A stretch of 64,000 bases of DNA from Sediminicola luteus (GCF_002514735.1 NZ_NBWU01000004.1:310001-374000), one strand, 5' to 3'; shown: positions 8,267-17,853, numbered from the stretch's first letter. Numbers and translations: made by a program. Notes: generated from the letters alone by a model not told the origin.

Positions 8267-9289
8267 CTAAACAGCCTTTAAAACCTCCAACACCCTTTCA
8301 TGCATAACATCGGTATAATCCATATGGGTGACCATACGTAATTTACCTTGACCCATTCCGATGAATTTTATACCTGCTTTGTTTAATTGAGCCATAAAAT
8401 CGGCTTCCGAGATTTGGGTCGTATCCAATTCGAAAATAACGATGTTGGTTTCAATGGGCTCTACTTTTCGAATCACGGGATTCTTGGATAAACATTCGCC
8501 CAGTTCTTTGGCTTTTATATGATCTTGCTCCAATCGACCCAGGTTATTTTTTAGGGCGTATCGGGCCGCTGCAGCCAAATAGCCGGCTTGGCGCATTCCC
8601 CCGCCGAATATTTTACGAATGCGAATGGCCTTTTCCATATGTGCTTTGGCACCCACCAAAACCGAGCCTACGGGGCAACCCATACCCTTACTAAAGCAAA
8701 CACTTATGGTATCGAACAAAGCCCCAAAGGTTTTAGGGTCTTCACCGGTCGCGGCTAGGGCATTCCATAAACGGGCACCGTCTAAATGATAGGCCAAGCC
8801 GTGCGCATCACATACTTGTTTTATTTTTTTTAATTCCGCCACATCCCAACAGGCGCCACCGCCTTTGTTGGTAGTATTTTCGATACAGACCAAAGTGGTC
8901 AATGGACTATGGTAAAAATCAGGCGGATTGATCGCCGCTTCTACCTGTTCGGCCGTCATCATACCCCTATGCCCATCAATAAGTCGGCACGAAACCCCAC
9001 TGTTAAAACTTACCCCACCGCCCTCATAATTAAAAACATGGGCATACTTATCACAGATTAATTGATCTCCAGGTTGGGTATGTAACTTTATAGCCGTTTG
9101 ATTGGCCATGGTTCCCGATGGGAAAAAGAGTGCGGCCTCCATGCCGAAAAACGCGGCCATTTCTTCCTCTAGGGCATTTACCGTGGGATCTTCCTTAAAT
9201 ACATCATCACCTACCTCGGCCTTTAACATGGCTTCCAACATTGCAGCCGAAGGTTTGGTTACCGTATCACTTATTAAATTGATTTCCAT
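8267..9289 (-). CDS. ltaE: Low-specificity L-threonine aldolase
   Basis: 340-residue fold-type I PLP enzyme that splits L-threonine and allo-threonine into glycine and acetaldehyde. Landmarks are NLISDTVTKPS at the N terminus, GDDVFKEDPTVNALEE, LFFPSGTMANQTAI, YHLDGARLWNA and the PLP lysine in CFSKGMGCPVGS. Length and motifs match the family throughout. The ATG at 9289 is used; a TTG 9 bp upstream is the alternative. The zinc protease gene upstream ends 15 bp away on the same strand, so the two may be cotranscribed. Confidence 0.93.
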   Translation of the reverse strand: MEINLISDTVTKPSAAMLEAMLKAEVGDDVFKEDPTVNALEEEMAAFFGMEAALFFPSGTMANQTAIKLHTQPGDQLICDKYAHVFNYEGGGVSFNSGVSCRLIDGHRGMMTAEQVEAAINPPDFYHSPLTTLVCIENTTNKGGGACWDVAELKKIKQVCDAHGLAYHLDGARLWNALAATGEDPKTFGALFDTISVCFSKGMGCPVGSVLVGAKAHMEKAIRIRKIFGGGMRQAGYLAAAARYALKNNLGRLEQDHIKAKELGECLSKNPVIRKVEPIETNIVIFELDTTQISEADFMAQLNKAGIKFIGMGQGKLRMVTHMDYTDVMHERVLEVLKAV

Positions 9290-9304
9290 AGGTATCAAGC
9301 ACGA

Positions 9305-11686
9305 TTAGTGAAAACAATCCATCCCAATGGGACTGCCATCAGGGATTTGCGGTGCTGGTAAAGCTTTAAAACTTTCCGGTTTTTTCATAAAGGCATCTAT
9401 ACGCCGTACCATTTCGGCCCCATTCACATCTTGTCCTTGCTGCAATAAATCGGTTCGGATTTCCTTCAACTTGGCAAAAGTTATGGCATTTACCTGCGGA
9501 TGGGCCTTGGTATCGGCCGCCAAACGCATCAGGTGCTCTAACACTTTATAATTCAACGTCTGCTGTATTTGGGCATAATACCCGTCTTTATGGGTTTTAT
9601 CCAAACTGGCATCGATCAAAGCATCCAATACCGCCTCCAAACCTAATTGCTTGGCATCCAAGGCTTGTTGTTGTATCAATCGAGAGGTCCTTTCTGGGTG
9701 TAATAACAGCCCTAAACTCATATCGGCAGCGGTCTCCGGTGCGGCCAAGGCATCGAAGGCCACTCCGGTCTTCCCTTTAATCGATTCCCGGGAACGGGCA
9801 TACCCCATGGCACGGGGTGGAAAGAGGGCCAGTTTTTCTTTCGGAATGGCCAATTCACTGGCATCCAAGGTGCGTAAAAGGGCTGTTAAAGCTTGTTTTT
9901 GGGTCTTTACATCCACCAATTCTTGGGTAAATCCGGCCCCGTTTTTAACGGCATAGTTATAATCCAGTCCGCCAATAACCTTGGCAACGGCCTCGGTTTG
10001 ATATCTATGGAAAAAGAACAAGGGAGCAAAAACATCTTCCAGCGCACTGTAGGCCTCATTAGTACGGATGTTATCTTTTGAAAAATGCTGCATGGCCGTT
10101 TTCCGAATGGCCAATACATGGTCTAATTCCTCGGCGGCACTTTTACCGTTATCCCATAAATGCGCCAAAACATGGGCTCCGCCCTTGGGTCGTGCATCAC
10201 TATCGGAAATATAGCGTAGCCCTTTATTATAGGCATCGTCCAAAATTTTATTGAGTTGGGATTTTTCATCCCCGGAAGCAAAATCGCTATAGGAATACGC
10301 CACGGTAACCTTGTCCCAATCACCAATATCGGTAGCATAGGCATTCGAAAAATCGATGGTACCGTTATCCAACCCAAATACCGGATGCGGATAATCCATT
10401 ACCGAGGCCCTATTATTGGTACTAGCGGCAAAATTATGGGCAAAGCCCAAGGTATGTCCAATTTCATGGGCCGACAACTGGCGTATACGCGCCAAGGCCA
10501 GTTCCAGCATGGGTTGGTAATTATCGTCCCTTTCGGCAAAAGGTTTGTCCATTAAGGCTTGGGCGATTAGAAAATCTTGACGGATTCGCAAACTTCCCAA
10601 ACTAACATGCCCTTTAATGATCTCGCCTGTACGGGGATCGGTTACACTACTACCATAACTCCACCCACGGGTAGAGCGGTGCACCCACTGTACCACATTA
10701 TAGCGTACATCCATAGGGTCGGCGTCGTCAGGTAAAATCTTAAACTGAAAGGCATCTTTATAGCCTATGGCCTCAAAAGCCTGGTTCCACCAGCGTCCCC
10801 CTTCCAACAGGGCCGAGCGTACGGGTTCCGGAGTACCATTGTCCAAATAGTATACTATGGGCTCTACAGCCTCACTCACCGCTGCGGTCGGATCTTTTTT
10901 GGCCAAACGATGCCGGGTAATATAGCGTTTTACGATCTGCTCTTGTACCGGTGTGGCATAATCCATATAGGTAAACGGATACGAGCCACTACGGGGGTCG
11001 AATTCACGCTTCACAAAATCGGCATCGGGCAGTTCTATAAAAGAATGGTGTTGTTCTACGGTTACCGCTTTGGCATTGGGGGCTACAGATTTAATATACT
11101 TCCCCTTGGCGGCGCCGGTAAAGGTGAGTATAGCATTGAACTCTACATTATTTGGAAATGCTTTAGTACGCTCCAAATCAACGGCACTGCGGCTTTTGTC
11201 CAATTTATAATCGCCCTGCTTTGCACTTTTCAGGCGTGCACTCACCCCATGGGCATCCTGCATCAAAAATGGTGTCATATCTATGGTATAAACCCCATTT
11301 TTCTCCGATACAATCGGAAAACCAAATAAAACCGATTTGGCAAAAGCCTGCTCCACACTTTTCCGCTCGAGCACATTATCGGTAATCGCCCTGTATTTTT
11401 GATTGGGTTGTACCAACAACAGTTTATTACCCGCACGTTTAAAATACACTACCTGCTCATTACCCAACTGGCCACGATCCAAATTAAGATCATTACTACC
11501 TACCCCCGAACTTAAGGAGTACACATACAGGAACTCCTTATCCAGTTCAGACACCTCAAGCATTAGCTTACCGGTATCTTGCGAATAGCTGAAATCGAAA
11601 AAACCGTTGAATTTTTGTTCGTTTTGGGCGTAAATACCCGTTGCCATGCCCAGAATAAACAGGCAACTACCTACCAATGTTCTCAT
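9305..11686 (-). CDS. Secreted zinc-dependent metalloprotease (DUF5117/DUF4953 type)
   Basis: 793-residue protein with a signal peptide (MRTLVGSCLFILGMATGIYAQ). The zinc site is HEIGHTLGFAH, the extended HExxHxxGxxH of metzincins, followed by a Met in ASVMDYPHP that suits the met-turn. Before it lie the DUF5117/5118-like regions, after it a helical DUF4953-like domain. Such large secreted proteases are frequent in Bacteroidota; their substrates are mostly unknown. The start at 11686 gives a proper signal peptide; an ATG seven codons upstream and a longer open frame to 11806 would run into the divergent prfB promoter region. Confidence 0.9.
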   Translation of the reverse strand: MRTLVGSCLFILGMATGIYAQNEQKFNGFFDFSYSQDTGKLMLEVSELDKEFLYVYSLSSGVGSNDLNLDRGQLGNEQVVYFKRAGNKLLLVQPNQKYRAITDNVLERKSVEQAFAKSVLFGFPIVSEKNGVYTIDMTPFLMQDAHGVSARLKSAKQGDYKLDKSRSAVDLERTKAFPNNVEFNAILTFTGAAKGKYIKSVAPNAKAVTVEQHHSFIELPDADFVKREFDPRSGSYPFTYMDYATPVQEQIVKRYITRHRLAKKDPTAAVSEAVEPIVYYLDNGTPEPVRSALLEGGRWWNQAFEAIGYKDAFQFKILPDDADPMDVRYNVVQWVHRSTRGWSYGSSVTDPRTGEIIKGHVSLGSLRIRQDFLIAQALMDKPFAERDDNYQPMLELALARIRQLSAHEIGHTLGFAHNFAASTNNRASVMDYPHPVFGLDNGTIDFSNAYATDIGDWDKVTVAYSYSDFASGDEKSQLNKILDDAYNKGLRYISDSDARPKGGAHVLAHLWDNGKSAAEELDHVLAIRKTAMQHFSKDNIRTNEAYSALEDVFAPLFFFHRYQTEAVAKVIGGLDYNYAVKNGAGFTQELVDVKTQKQALTALLRTLDASELAIPKEKLALFPPRAMGYARSRESIKGKTGVAFDALAAPETAADMSLGLLLHPERTSRLIQQQALDAKQLGLEAVLDALIDASLDKTHKDGYYAQIQQTLNYKVLEHLMRLAADTKAHPQVNAITFAKLKEIRTDLLQQGQDVNGAEMVRRIDAFMKKPESFKALPAPQIPDGSPIGMDCFH

Positions 11687-11789
11687 AATCTTAAAAGTAA
11701 ATCCCATTTGTTGGCCCTCGCACCATTTATCATTCATATAACCAATGGACATGGGCACACCTAAAACAGGGGTTTTAAAAATATGGAAA

Positions 11790-11824
11790 TTTGTTTTCGT
11801 AGCCATGCATAAATCCTAAATTTG
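11790..11824 (+). promoter_or_regulatory. Candidate prfB promoter
   Basis: TTTG at 11790-11793 and a perfect -7 element TAAATTTG at 11817-11824, 23 bp apart. The prfB ATG follows 18 bp further on. A good match to the Bacteroidota consensus. Confidence 0.7.
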
Positions 11825-11842
11825 CCACAAAGAGAACGATAC

Positions 11843-12947
11843 ATGATAACATCAGATCAGCAGAAAGATCTTATTGAGCGCCTTGGTGCGTTAAGGAGGT
11901 ATCTTTGACATTGATGCCAAACTTATTGAAATAGAGAACGAAGAGGAGAAAACCCTCGCCCCAGACTTTTGGAACGATGCCCAAAAAGCCCAGAAACAGA
12001 TGCAAGTGTTACAGGGCAAGAAAAAATGGGTAAGCGACTACAATGAAGCCGCCGATATGGTAAGCGATGTAGAATTGTTCATCGAGTTCCATAAAGAAGG
12101 GGAATATACCGAGGCCGAACTCGATGCCCATTACGAAAAAACAGTTTTGGCACTAGAGAATCTCGAATTCAAAAACATGCTCTCAGAAGAGGGCGACGAA
12201 CTCACCGCCGTATTACAGATTACCGCGGGTGCCGGAGGTACCGAAAGTTGCGATTGGGCGGCCATGCTGATGCGTATGTACCTTATGTGGGCCGAAAAAC
12301 AGGGCTATAAAGTTAAGGAACTGAACTTTCAGGAGGGCGATGTGGCCGGTATTAAAACGGTTACCCTTGAAATCGCAGGGGAATTTGCCTTCGGATGGCT
12401 TAAAGGGGAAAACGGGGTGCACCGCTTGGTACGCATCTCGCCTTTTGACAGTAACGCCAAGCGCCATACTTCCTTTGTGTCTGTATACGTATATCCGCTG
12501 GTAGACGATAGTATCGAAATCGAGGTGAACCCGGCCGATATAGAAATTACCACGGCCCGATCTAGTGGTGCGGGCGGACAGAATGTAAACAAGGTAGAGA
12601 CCAAGGTTCAGCTGTTCCATAAGCCTACGGGAATACAGATTAGTTGTTCCGATTCGCGTTCGCAGCACGATAACCGGGCCACGGCCATGAAAATGCTAAA
12701 ATCGCAATTGTACGAGATCGAACTCCGAAAAAAAATGGAGGCCCGCCAGGCTATTGAAGACACCAAAATGAAAATAGAATGGGGCTCACAGATCCGTAAC
12801 TATGTCATGCATCCGTATAAATTGGTAAAAGATGTGCGAACGGCCACCGAAACCGGAAATGTAGACGCCGTTATGAATGGGGATATTGATGCTTTTTTAA
12901 AGTCGTACCTTATGATGATGGGGCAAAAAGAAACCGAACAATCGTAA
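11843..12947 (+). CDS. prfB: Peptide chain release factor 2, with programmed +1 frameshift
   Basis: Release factor 2 reads UGA and UAA stop codons and frees the finished peptide. The gene is split: a first frame of 21 codons from the ATG at 11843 ends in CTT TGA at 11903-11908, and the rest continues in the +1 frame from GAC at 11907 to 12947, giving 367 residues, the normal RF2 length. The codon-recognition motif SPF is in [11 protein letters not shown] and the catalytic GGQ in [11 protein letters not shown]. The shift site is the well-known autoregulatory one: when RF2 is scarce, the ribosome pauses at UGA and slips. The arsC-like gene begins 3 bp after the stop codon. Confidence 0.97.
11894..11909 (+). 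promoter_or_regulatory. RF2 programmed frameshift site
   Basis: AGGAGG at 11894-11899 (internal Shine-Dalgarno-like), TAT, then the slip codon CTT and stop TGA followed by C. This is the classical arrangement AGGxGG-TAT-CTT-TGA-C. It is notable that the Shine-Dalgarno-like hexamer is kept in a lineage that hardly uses such sites for initiation. Confidence 0.95.
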
Positions 12948-12950
12948 TTC

Positions 12951-13292
12951 ATGATACAGATTTATCACAATCCACGTTGCAGCAAATCTAGACAAGGCCT
13001 AGCTATCGTTGAGGCCAGCGGACAAACGTTTGAAGTCATTAAGTATTTGGACAATCCGCCGTCCACTACAGAAATGGAAGGTCTATTGACTAAATTGAAT
13101 ATGGCACCGGAAGCCTTGATCCGAAAGGGAGAAGCTATCTGGAAAGAACAGTTCAAAGGAAAAGATCTAGACCATAGTGCATTGGTCGATGCCCTATGTA
13201 CACATCCGAAACTCATAGAACGTCCTATAGTGGTCAATGGTGATAAAGCTGTTGTAGGTAGACCACCGGAAGCCATTAACGATGTACTCTAA
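12951..13292 (+). CDS. arsC: ArsC/Spx-family arsenate reductase (glutaredoxin type)
   Basis: 113-residue thioredoxin-fold protein. The redox cysteine lies in HNPRCSKSR (Cys near residue 10), and the late signatures ERPIVV and RPPE are those of ArsC. It reduces arsenate to arsenite with glutathione or glutaredoxin in the classical case. No arsenic transporter or regulator is nearby, so a general thiol-reductase role is possible. It starts 3 bp after the prfB stop codon and is probably cotranscribed with it. Confidence 0.88.
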   Translation: MIQIYHNPRCSKSRQGLAIVEASGQTFEVIKYLDNPPSTTEMEGLLTKLNMAPEALIRKGEAIWKEQFKGKDLDHSALVDALCTHPKLIERPIVVNGDKAVVGRPPEAINDVL

Positions 13293-13324
13293 GATTAGTA
13301 TCTTTAAAACCTAAATCCTTGAAA

Positions 13325-13816
13325 ATGTATTCGAAAAGATTAGTATTGGCAACGGTATTCATCCTCTTTTTAGGAATTTCCGAAATGTGCGCTCAATATG
13401 GATATGGTAATCCGTACGGTAGTCGCTATGGAAGGCAACGCAGCTCTATTCCGCAGGCCCAAACCCAACCTAAGGAAGAAGAACCTCCAACGGCCGCCGA
13501 AATTACCGAGTCAATTATGCCCAAAATCAAGGAGCATATAGAGCTTAGTGCCTTTGAGGAAGCCATTGTATCCAGTGTAATGGAAAAGAACATCCAGAAA
13601 CGGATGCATATACAACTAATGGAAGAACTCACTCCCGAGAAAAAGAAGGAAGCTTTCGAAAAAGTAGCCAAAGATCAAGACGAAGAACTAAAAAACAGTT
13701 TGCCCGAAGAAAAATATCTAGCCCTGACCGAGCTGCTTGAAAAGGGAGAGAAAAAATTCCAGAAGGAGAAGAAAAAGGGCAAAAAGAAAAAGAAGAATAA
13801 AAAGGATAAATCCTAA
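13325..13816 (+). CDS. Secreted protein with lysine-rich tail
   Basis: About 163 residues. The N terminus is a signal peptide (RLVLATVFILFLGISEMCAQ), next comes a Gly/Tyr/Arg-rich stretch (YGYGNPYGSRYGRQR), then a helical region and an extreme C-terminal poly-lysine tail (KKGKKKKKNKKDKS). I do not recognise the family. The basic tail suggests binding to acidic polymers, membrane phospholipids or nucleic acid outside the cytoplasm, but this is speculation. The start is the ATG at 13325; a TTG two codons upstream is also open. The gene follows arsC after 32 bp. Confidence 0.7.
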   Translation: MYSKRLVLATVFILFLGISEMCAQYGYGNPYGSRYGRQRSSIPQAQTQPKEEEPPTAAEITESIMPKIKEHIELSAFEEAIVSSVMEKNIQKRMHIQLMEELTPEKKKEAFEKVAKDQDEELKNSLPEEKYLALTELLEKGEKKFQKEKKKGKKKKKNKKDKS

Positions 13817-13840
13817 GCCTGCTTCGGGTAAATAATACCG

Positions 13841-13904
13841 GTTAGCTTTCGAAGCTAACTTGACCCAACAAAAAAAGTCGTCTAGAACCCTAGACGACTT
13901 TTTT
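13841..13904. terminator. Double hairpin terminator
   Basis: A first hairpin GTTAGCTT/AAGCTAAC (13841-13859) is followed by a strong stem AAAAAAGTCGTCTAG/CTAGACGACTTTTTT (13871-13904). It separates the convergent secreted-protein gene and small membrane-protein gene and can work on both strands. Confidence 0.92.
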
Positions 13905-13921
13905 GTTATATGCTAACCTCT

Positions 13922-14116
13922 TTAGTGAGGAATTTCTTCTTTCGGTGCTGCCTTACGGGCTTCTTTGCGCTCTTTAAGATATTCCATCAAAGTCCCGCCC
14001 AACCAATAAGGGATTACGAAAGTCAATAGGAAAATCAGTAACCAAAATCCAATGGTCAAAATGGTTAAAAAAGCTAGAAAACCTAAGTATTGTTGAAAAT
14101 CGAACATAGTCGGCAT
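13922..14116 (-). CDS. Small membrane protein
   Basis: 64 residues with one long or two short membrane helices (about residues 12-47, GFLAFLTILTIGFWLLIFLL then FVIPYWLGG) and a charged tail KERKEARKAAPKEEIPH. No family recognised. A well-formed promoter lies directly upstream, supporting that it is a real gene. An ATG three codons downstream (14107) is an alternative start. Confidence 0.65.
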   Translation of the reverse strand: MPTMFDFQQYLGFLAFLTILTIGFWLLIFLLTFVIPYWLGGTLMEYLKERKEARKAAPKEEIPH

Positions 14117-14128
14117 TTATTTATAACG

Positions 14129-14161
14129 CAAAGATAAATCGCTTTCTAGGTTTACGCCAAA
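14129..14161 (-). promoter_or_regulatory. Candidate promoter of the small membrane protein gene
   Basis: On the minus strand, TTTG (14161-14158) and a perfect -7 TATCTTTG (14136-14129) are 21 bp apart. The ATG at 14116 lies 12 bp downstream. Confidence 0.65.
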
Positions 14162-14341
14162 TGAAATGCAAAAAAAATGGAAATAAAAGCCCTATGGCGT
14201 ACCTTTGTAAGGTGTATATGTTTAAGGTATTACCCGTAACGTATACACCGATAACCAAAAACGATCACCGGGGCCTACCTCGGTAAAATTAATCTCGCTA
14301 TACCTGCCCGTAGGTAGGCATATCGAGTAAAAACAGAATAC

Positions 14342-15739
14342 ATGAGCTTTAGAATTGAGAAGGATACCATGGGCGAGGTCCAGGTACCAGCCGACAAGTA
14401 TTGGGGAGCCCAAACCGAACGTTCCCGCAACAATTTTAAAATTGGTCCTGCCGCATCTATGCCCTTGGACGTCGTATACGGTTTCGCCTATTTAAAAAAG
14501 GCGGCAGCCTATGCCAACTGTGAGTTGGGCGTACTTGCGGAAGACAAGCGCGATCTGATCGGAGCCGTTTGTGACGAAATCTTAGCTGGTAAACACGATG
14601 ATCAATTCCCTTTGGTTATTTGGCAGACCGGTTCAGGTACCCAAAGTAATATGAATGTTAACGAAGTAGTAGCCAACCGTGCCCACGAGATGGCCGGAAA
14701 GGTAATTGGTGAAGGCGACAAAACCCTGCAACCAAACGACGATGTAAATAAATCGCAATCGTCTAACGATACCTTCCCTACCGGAATGCATATCGCTGCC
14801 TATAAAAAAATCGTAGAGACTACCCTACCTGGGGTCATACAATTGCGCGACACTTTAGATAAAAAAGCCAAAGCCTTTGCCCAAGTAGTTAAAATAGGGC
14901 GTACCCACCTCATGGATGCCACTCCCCTAACCCTAGGGCAAGAATTTTCGGGCTATGTATCCCAGTTGGACCATGGTATCAAGGCCTTAAAAAATACCCT
15001 GCCCCATTTGGCCGAGTTGGCCTTGGGCGGTACGGCCGTAGGCACCGGATTGAACACCCCGGCCGGATACGATGTATTGGTAGCGAAATATATTGCCGAG
15101 TTTAGCGGACTACCTTTTATTACCGCTGATAATAAATTTGAGGCCTTGGCCGCCCACGATGCTATTGTAGAAAGTCATGGAGCCTTAAAGCAATTGGCCG
15201 TTTCCTTGAACAAGATTGCCAACGATATACGCATGATGGCCTCTGGTCCCCGTTCCGGTATTGGCGAGATTATAATTCCGGCCAACGAACCCGGAAGTTC
15301 CATTATGCCCGGCAAAGTGAACCCTACCCAATGCGAGGCCATGACCATGGTATGCGCCCAGGTTATGGGTAACGATGTAGCCGTAACCGTTGGTGGTACC
15401 CAAGGGCATTACGAACTTAACGTATTCAAGCCCATGATGGCCGCCAATATTTTACAATCGGCGCAATTGATCGGCGATGCCTGTGTCAGTTTCGATGTGA
15501 ACTGCGCCGTAGGTATCGAACCCAACCACAAGGTTATCGAGACCTTGCTAAACAACTCCCTGATGTTGGTTACTGCCTTGAATACCAAAATCGGGTACTA
15601 CAAAGCCGCCGAGATTGCTAATACGGCCCACCAAAATGGCACCACACTAAAGGAAGAAGCCATTAACCTAGGCTATGTTACGGCCGAAGAGTATGACGAA
15701 TGGGTAAAACCCGAAGATATGGTCGGTAGTTTAAAGTAA
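14342..15739 (+). CDS. fumC: Class II fumarate hydratase
   Basis: 465-residue fumarase of the TCA cycle (fumarate to L-malate), iron-free homotetramer in the cytosol. The superfamily signature [13 protein letters not shown] is present, as are [14 protein letters not shown], the [12 protein letters not shown] loop and [17 protein letters not shown]. The length is normal. It is monocistronic and ends in front of two hairpins. Confidence 0.97.
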   Translation: MSFRIEKDTMGEVQVPADKYWGAQTERSRNNFKIGPAASMPLDVVYGFAYLKKAAAYANCELGVLAEDKRDLIGAVCDEILAGKHDDQFPLVIWQTGSGTQSNMNVNEVVANRAHEMAGKVIGEGDKTLQPNDDVNKSQSSNDTFPTGMHIAAYKKIVETTLPGVIQLRDTLDKKAKAFAQVVKIGRTHLMDATPLTLGQEFSGYVSQLDHGIKALKNTLPHLAELALGGTAVGTGLNTPAGYDVLVAKYIAEFSGLPFITADNKFEALAAHDAIVESHGALKQLAVSLNKIANDIRMMASGPRSGIGEIIIPANEPGSSIMPGKVNPTQCEAMTMVCAQVMGNDVAVTVGGTQGHYELNVFKPMMAANILQSAQLIGDACVSFDVNCAVGIEPNHKVIETLLNNSLMLVTALNTKIGYYKAAEIANTAHQNGTTLKEEAINLGYVTAEEYDEWVKPEDMVGSLK

Positions 15740-15761
15740 ACTTTAGCTTCCCAACAAAATT

Positions 15762-15787
15762 GAAAGCCTCCTGAACAGGGGGCTTTC
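15762..15787. terminator. fumC terminator
   Basis: Stem GAAAGCCTCC/GGGGGCTTTC with a 6-nt loop, 22 bp after the fumC stop codon. Confidence 0.85.
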
Positions 15788-15825
15788 TTAGTCATAAACT
15801 TGGCGTGCAATCATCATGAAAATGA

Positions 15826-15855
15826 AAAAAGGGCCACCTTTCGGTCGCCCCTTTT
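15826..15855. terminator. Second hairpin, probably for the minus-strand gene
   Basis: AAAAAAGGG...ACC, loop TTTC, GGT...CCCCTTTTT. It ends with T-runs on both strands and lies 42 bp below the end of the minus-strand coiled-coil gene. Confidence 0.75.
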
Positions 15856-15897
15856 TACGTATAGTGATAGTGTTTGCGTATGCTTACAATAGCTTGG

Positions 15898-16785
15898 TTA
15901 CTTTAGTACGAATTTAGAGGTACCCATCAACTTTAAGCGCTCGTCATAGATGTTTACCATATAGTTTCCTTTTTGGAAATCACCGGCAGGCTTGTTGATA
16001 AAGTCGCAGACATCCAAGGTCTTGTTTTCGTAGTAGAATTGGGTGCCCTTACTATAGGTTACCGAGGCACCTTCTTCATTTTCTTTACTAAAGCTGTCGC
16101 CCAATACATTGCCTTGGGGATCCAATACTTCAATAAAGAACTCGCGGTCTCCGGCTTGGGCAATGGCGTTATCGGCCACGGTAAAACAAATCTTGAATTT
16201 GTCGGTACGTTTGGCCCTAGAGGTAGATACTTGCTTTCCGCTGCTACGCTCTTTTACGGCATCTACCGAAAATTTAGCTAGGTTTAAGGCAGAACCACGC
16301 TCTACGGCATCGGCCAATTGGGTGTTCTGTACTACTAAAGAATCGTTGAAAACGGTCTGTTTCTCCAATTCCATATAGGTAGAGTCACGTTGCATGGCCA
16401 ACAAACGGTTGGAGTTGGTCAAGGAATCGACTTTTTTCATCAAAACCTGACGTTCTTTCTTTAGTACACTAACCTGTCTGCGGTAACGGGATAGTGAGGC
16501 GATATCGGCTTTCATAGTCCCTACCGAATCGATGTATTTGGCAATTTTATCACGGGCAATTACCAATTCTTCATTGGTAGCATTGCTCTCCATGATGGCC
16601 TTATCGTATTCAGATTTGAGGGAGTTAAGATCTTCAACCACCAAAGCTTTTTCTTCTTTAAGGATGGCCGTGGTTTTTTGTTTGTCTTTATAAAGACTAA
16701 CGGTGTAAATGATGGTTCCTACCAAAACCACACCCAAAAGACCGGCGATTACCTTAAGTCCGTTGTTATTTTTTACTTCAGTCAT
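15898..16785 (-). CDS. Membrane-anchored coiled-coil protein
   Basis: About 295 residues: one N-terminal membrane helix (LKVIAGLLGVVLVGTIIYTV), a long coiled coil (about residues 35-150, many Glu/Lys/Leu heptads) and a C-terminal beta-rich domain (KFKICFTVADNAIAQAGDREF to the end). Such proteins are common in flavobacteria, sometimes labelled chromosome-partitioning by weak similarity; I do not trust that name. An envelope role, with the coiled coil and beta domain outside the cytoplasmic membrane, is the reasonable reading. The start at 16785 places the membrane helix at the N terminus. Confidence 0.75.
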   Translation of the reverse strand: MTEVKNNNGLKVIAGLLGVVLVGTIIYTVSLYKDKQKTTAILKEEKALVVEDLNSLKSEYDKAIMESNATNEELVIARDKIAKYIDSVGTMKADIASLSRYRRQVSVLKKERQVLMKKVDSLTNSNRLLAMQRDSTYMELEKQTVFNDSLVVQNTQLADAVERGSALNLAKFSVDAVKERSSGKQVSTSRAKRTDKFKICFTVADNAIAQAGDREFFIEVLDPQGNVLGDSFSKENEEGASVTYSKGTQFYYENKTLDVCDFINKPAGDFQKGNYMVNIYDERLKLMGTSKFVLK

Positions 16786-17043
16786 AATGTTAGGATTATT
16801 AAGTGTCCTTTTTTTAGGCTTACTTGATTTAACAGTTTTATATACGGGCATATGCGGCTATCGGATGTTCGTACCCCAAAAAAAATTCATTCCACCCCTT
16901 CAAAACACCCTAAACATGGGCATAAAAACAAAAAACACCGCTTTTAACATTTTGATTTACAGCCTTGTTTTTACTCGGATTGCATTTCATCGAAAAGGAA
17001 AAAATCAGTGTTCAATTATGTAACCTTGGCATAAACAACAGAG

Positions 17044-17079
17044 ATTACGTATTATTTTTGTAAATTGATTACGTGTAAT
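17044..17079 (+). promoter_or_regulatory. Operator/promoter of toxin-antitoxin pair 1
   Basis: A -7-like octamer TATTTTTG (17053-17060) lies between two related 12-mers, ATTACGTATTAT (17044-17055) and the perfect palindrome ATTACGTGTAAT (17068-17079). The same palindrome occurs before the second pair. The rest of the 16786-17089 gap holds nothing recognisable. Confidence 0.6.
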
Positions 17080-17089
17080 AATAAGAGCC

Positions 17090-17338
17090 ATGAATACAAA
17101 ACTTACCTTAAGTATAGAACAAGAAATTATCGAAAAGGCAAAGATGTATGCTAAAAGTAACAATAGGAGCTTGTCAGATCTCATTGAAAGTTATCTCAGG
17201 AGCCTAACAACACCTGTATCTAGTCATGAAGATACTTTGCCCTCAAATATTAGTGCATTACAAGGTGCTTTTACCGCAGAACCTAATTTAGACTATAAAG
17301 CAGCCCTTAGGGAGCGGACCGAGAAAAAGTATTTATAA
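17090..17338 (+). CDS. DUF6364 family antitoxin
   Basis: 82-residue protein of the DUF6364 type: LTLSIEQEIIEKAKMYAKSN then SLSDLIESYLRSL, a ribbon-helix-helix-like DNA-binding N terminus, with a variable C-terminal tail that should block the toxin. It abuts the PIN toxin gene (stop codon directly followed by its ATG). The operator palindrome upstream fits autoregulation. Its N-terminal half is closely similar to the product of 33778-34023. Confidence 0.85.
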   Translation: MNTKLTLSIEQEIIEKAKMYAKSNNRSLSDLIESYLRSLTTPVSSHEDTLPSNISALQGAFTAEPNLDYKAALRERTEKKYL

Positions 17339-17758
17339 ATGGATCATATATTATTCGATACCGATGTAATCCTTGATTTCTTTTTTGATAGAAAACCTCA
17401 TTCCGATTTTACGGCCAAAACACTTCAATATTGCCAAGAAGGCAAGGCAAAAGGATACACCACGCCAGTAATAATTGCCAATACCTATTATATATTGAGA
17501 AAAACGGCGACACATGAGTATGTAGTAATCAAATTGAACCAACTTCTGGATTTATTCGAAATTTTGGATATGAATAAATCCATAATATCATTGGCCCTTC
17601 AATCTGAATTCAAGGATTTCGAAGATGCTTTACAAAACTACAGTGGTGAGACGCATCCCAATGTAAATATTATTCTAACCCGAAACATCAAGGATTATAA
17701 AAAGAGCAAATTGGCCATTTTCAGCCCTGATACCTATATCAAAGGGTTACAAAAATAA
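17339..17758 (+). CDS. PIN domain toxin (VapC-like ribonuclease)
   Basis: 139-residue PIN-domain protein. The acidic metal-binding residues are visible in FDTDVILDF (N terminus), in the middle acidic patch KDFEDALQNY and in the terminal TRNIKDYKKS. PIN toxins cut RNA, often tRNA or rRNA, and are kept in check by the antitoxin encoded just before. The gene is A+T-rich compared with its neighbours, suggesting transfer. Confidence 0.88.
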   Translation: MDHILFDTDVILDFFFDRKPHSDFTAKTLQYCQEGKAKGYTTPVIIANTYYILRKTATHEYVVIKLNQLLDLFEILDMNKSIISLALQSEFKDFEDALQNYSGETHPNVNIILTRNIKDYKKSKLAIFSPDTYIKGLQK

Positions 17759-17825
17759 GGATGTCTTGTTTTAGGACATTTTCCCAAAACTCAAAAAACT
17801 AAAAATCAGGAAGTTTAGAATCAAA

Positions 17826-17853
17826 AAAGCCCTCCAATAAAGAAGGACTTACA
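17826..17853 (-). terminator. ettA terminator
   Basis: On the minus strand AAGTCCTTC, loop TTTATT, GGAGGGCTT with G-U pairs, followed by a T-run. It lies 14 bp after the ettA stop codon. Confidence 0.7.

Noticed and set aside
11843-12000. Frameshift error or pseudogene in prfB
   Set aside because: The in-frame TGA with AGGAGG-TAT-CTT before it and C after it is the known programmed site of RF2.
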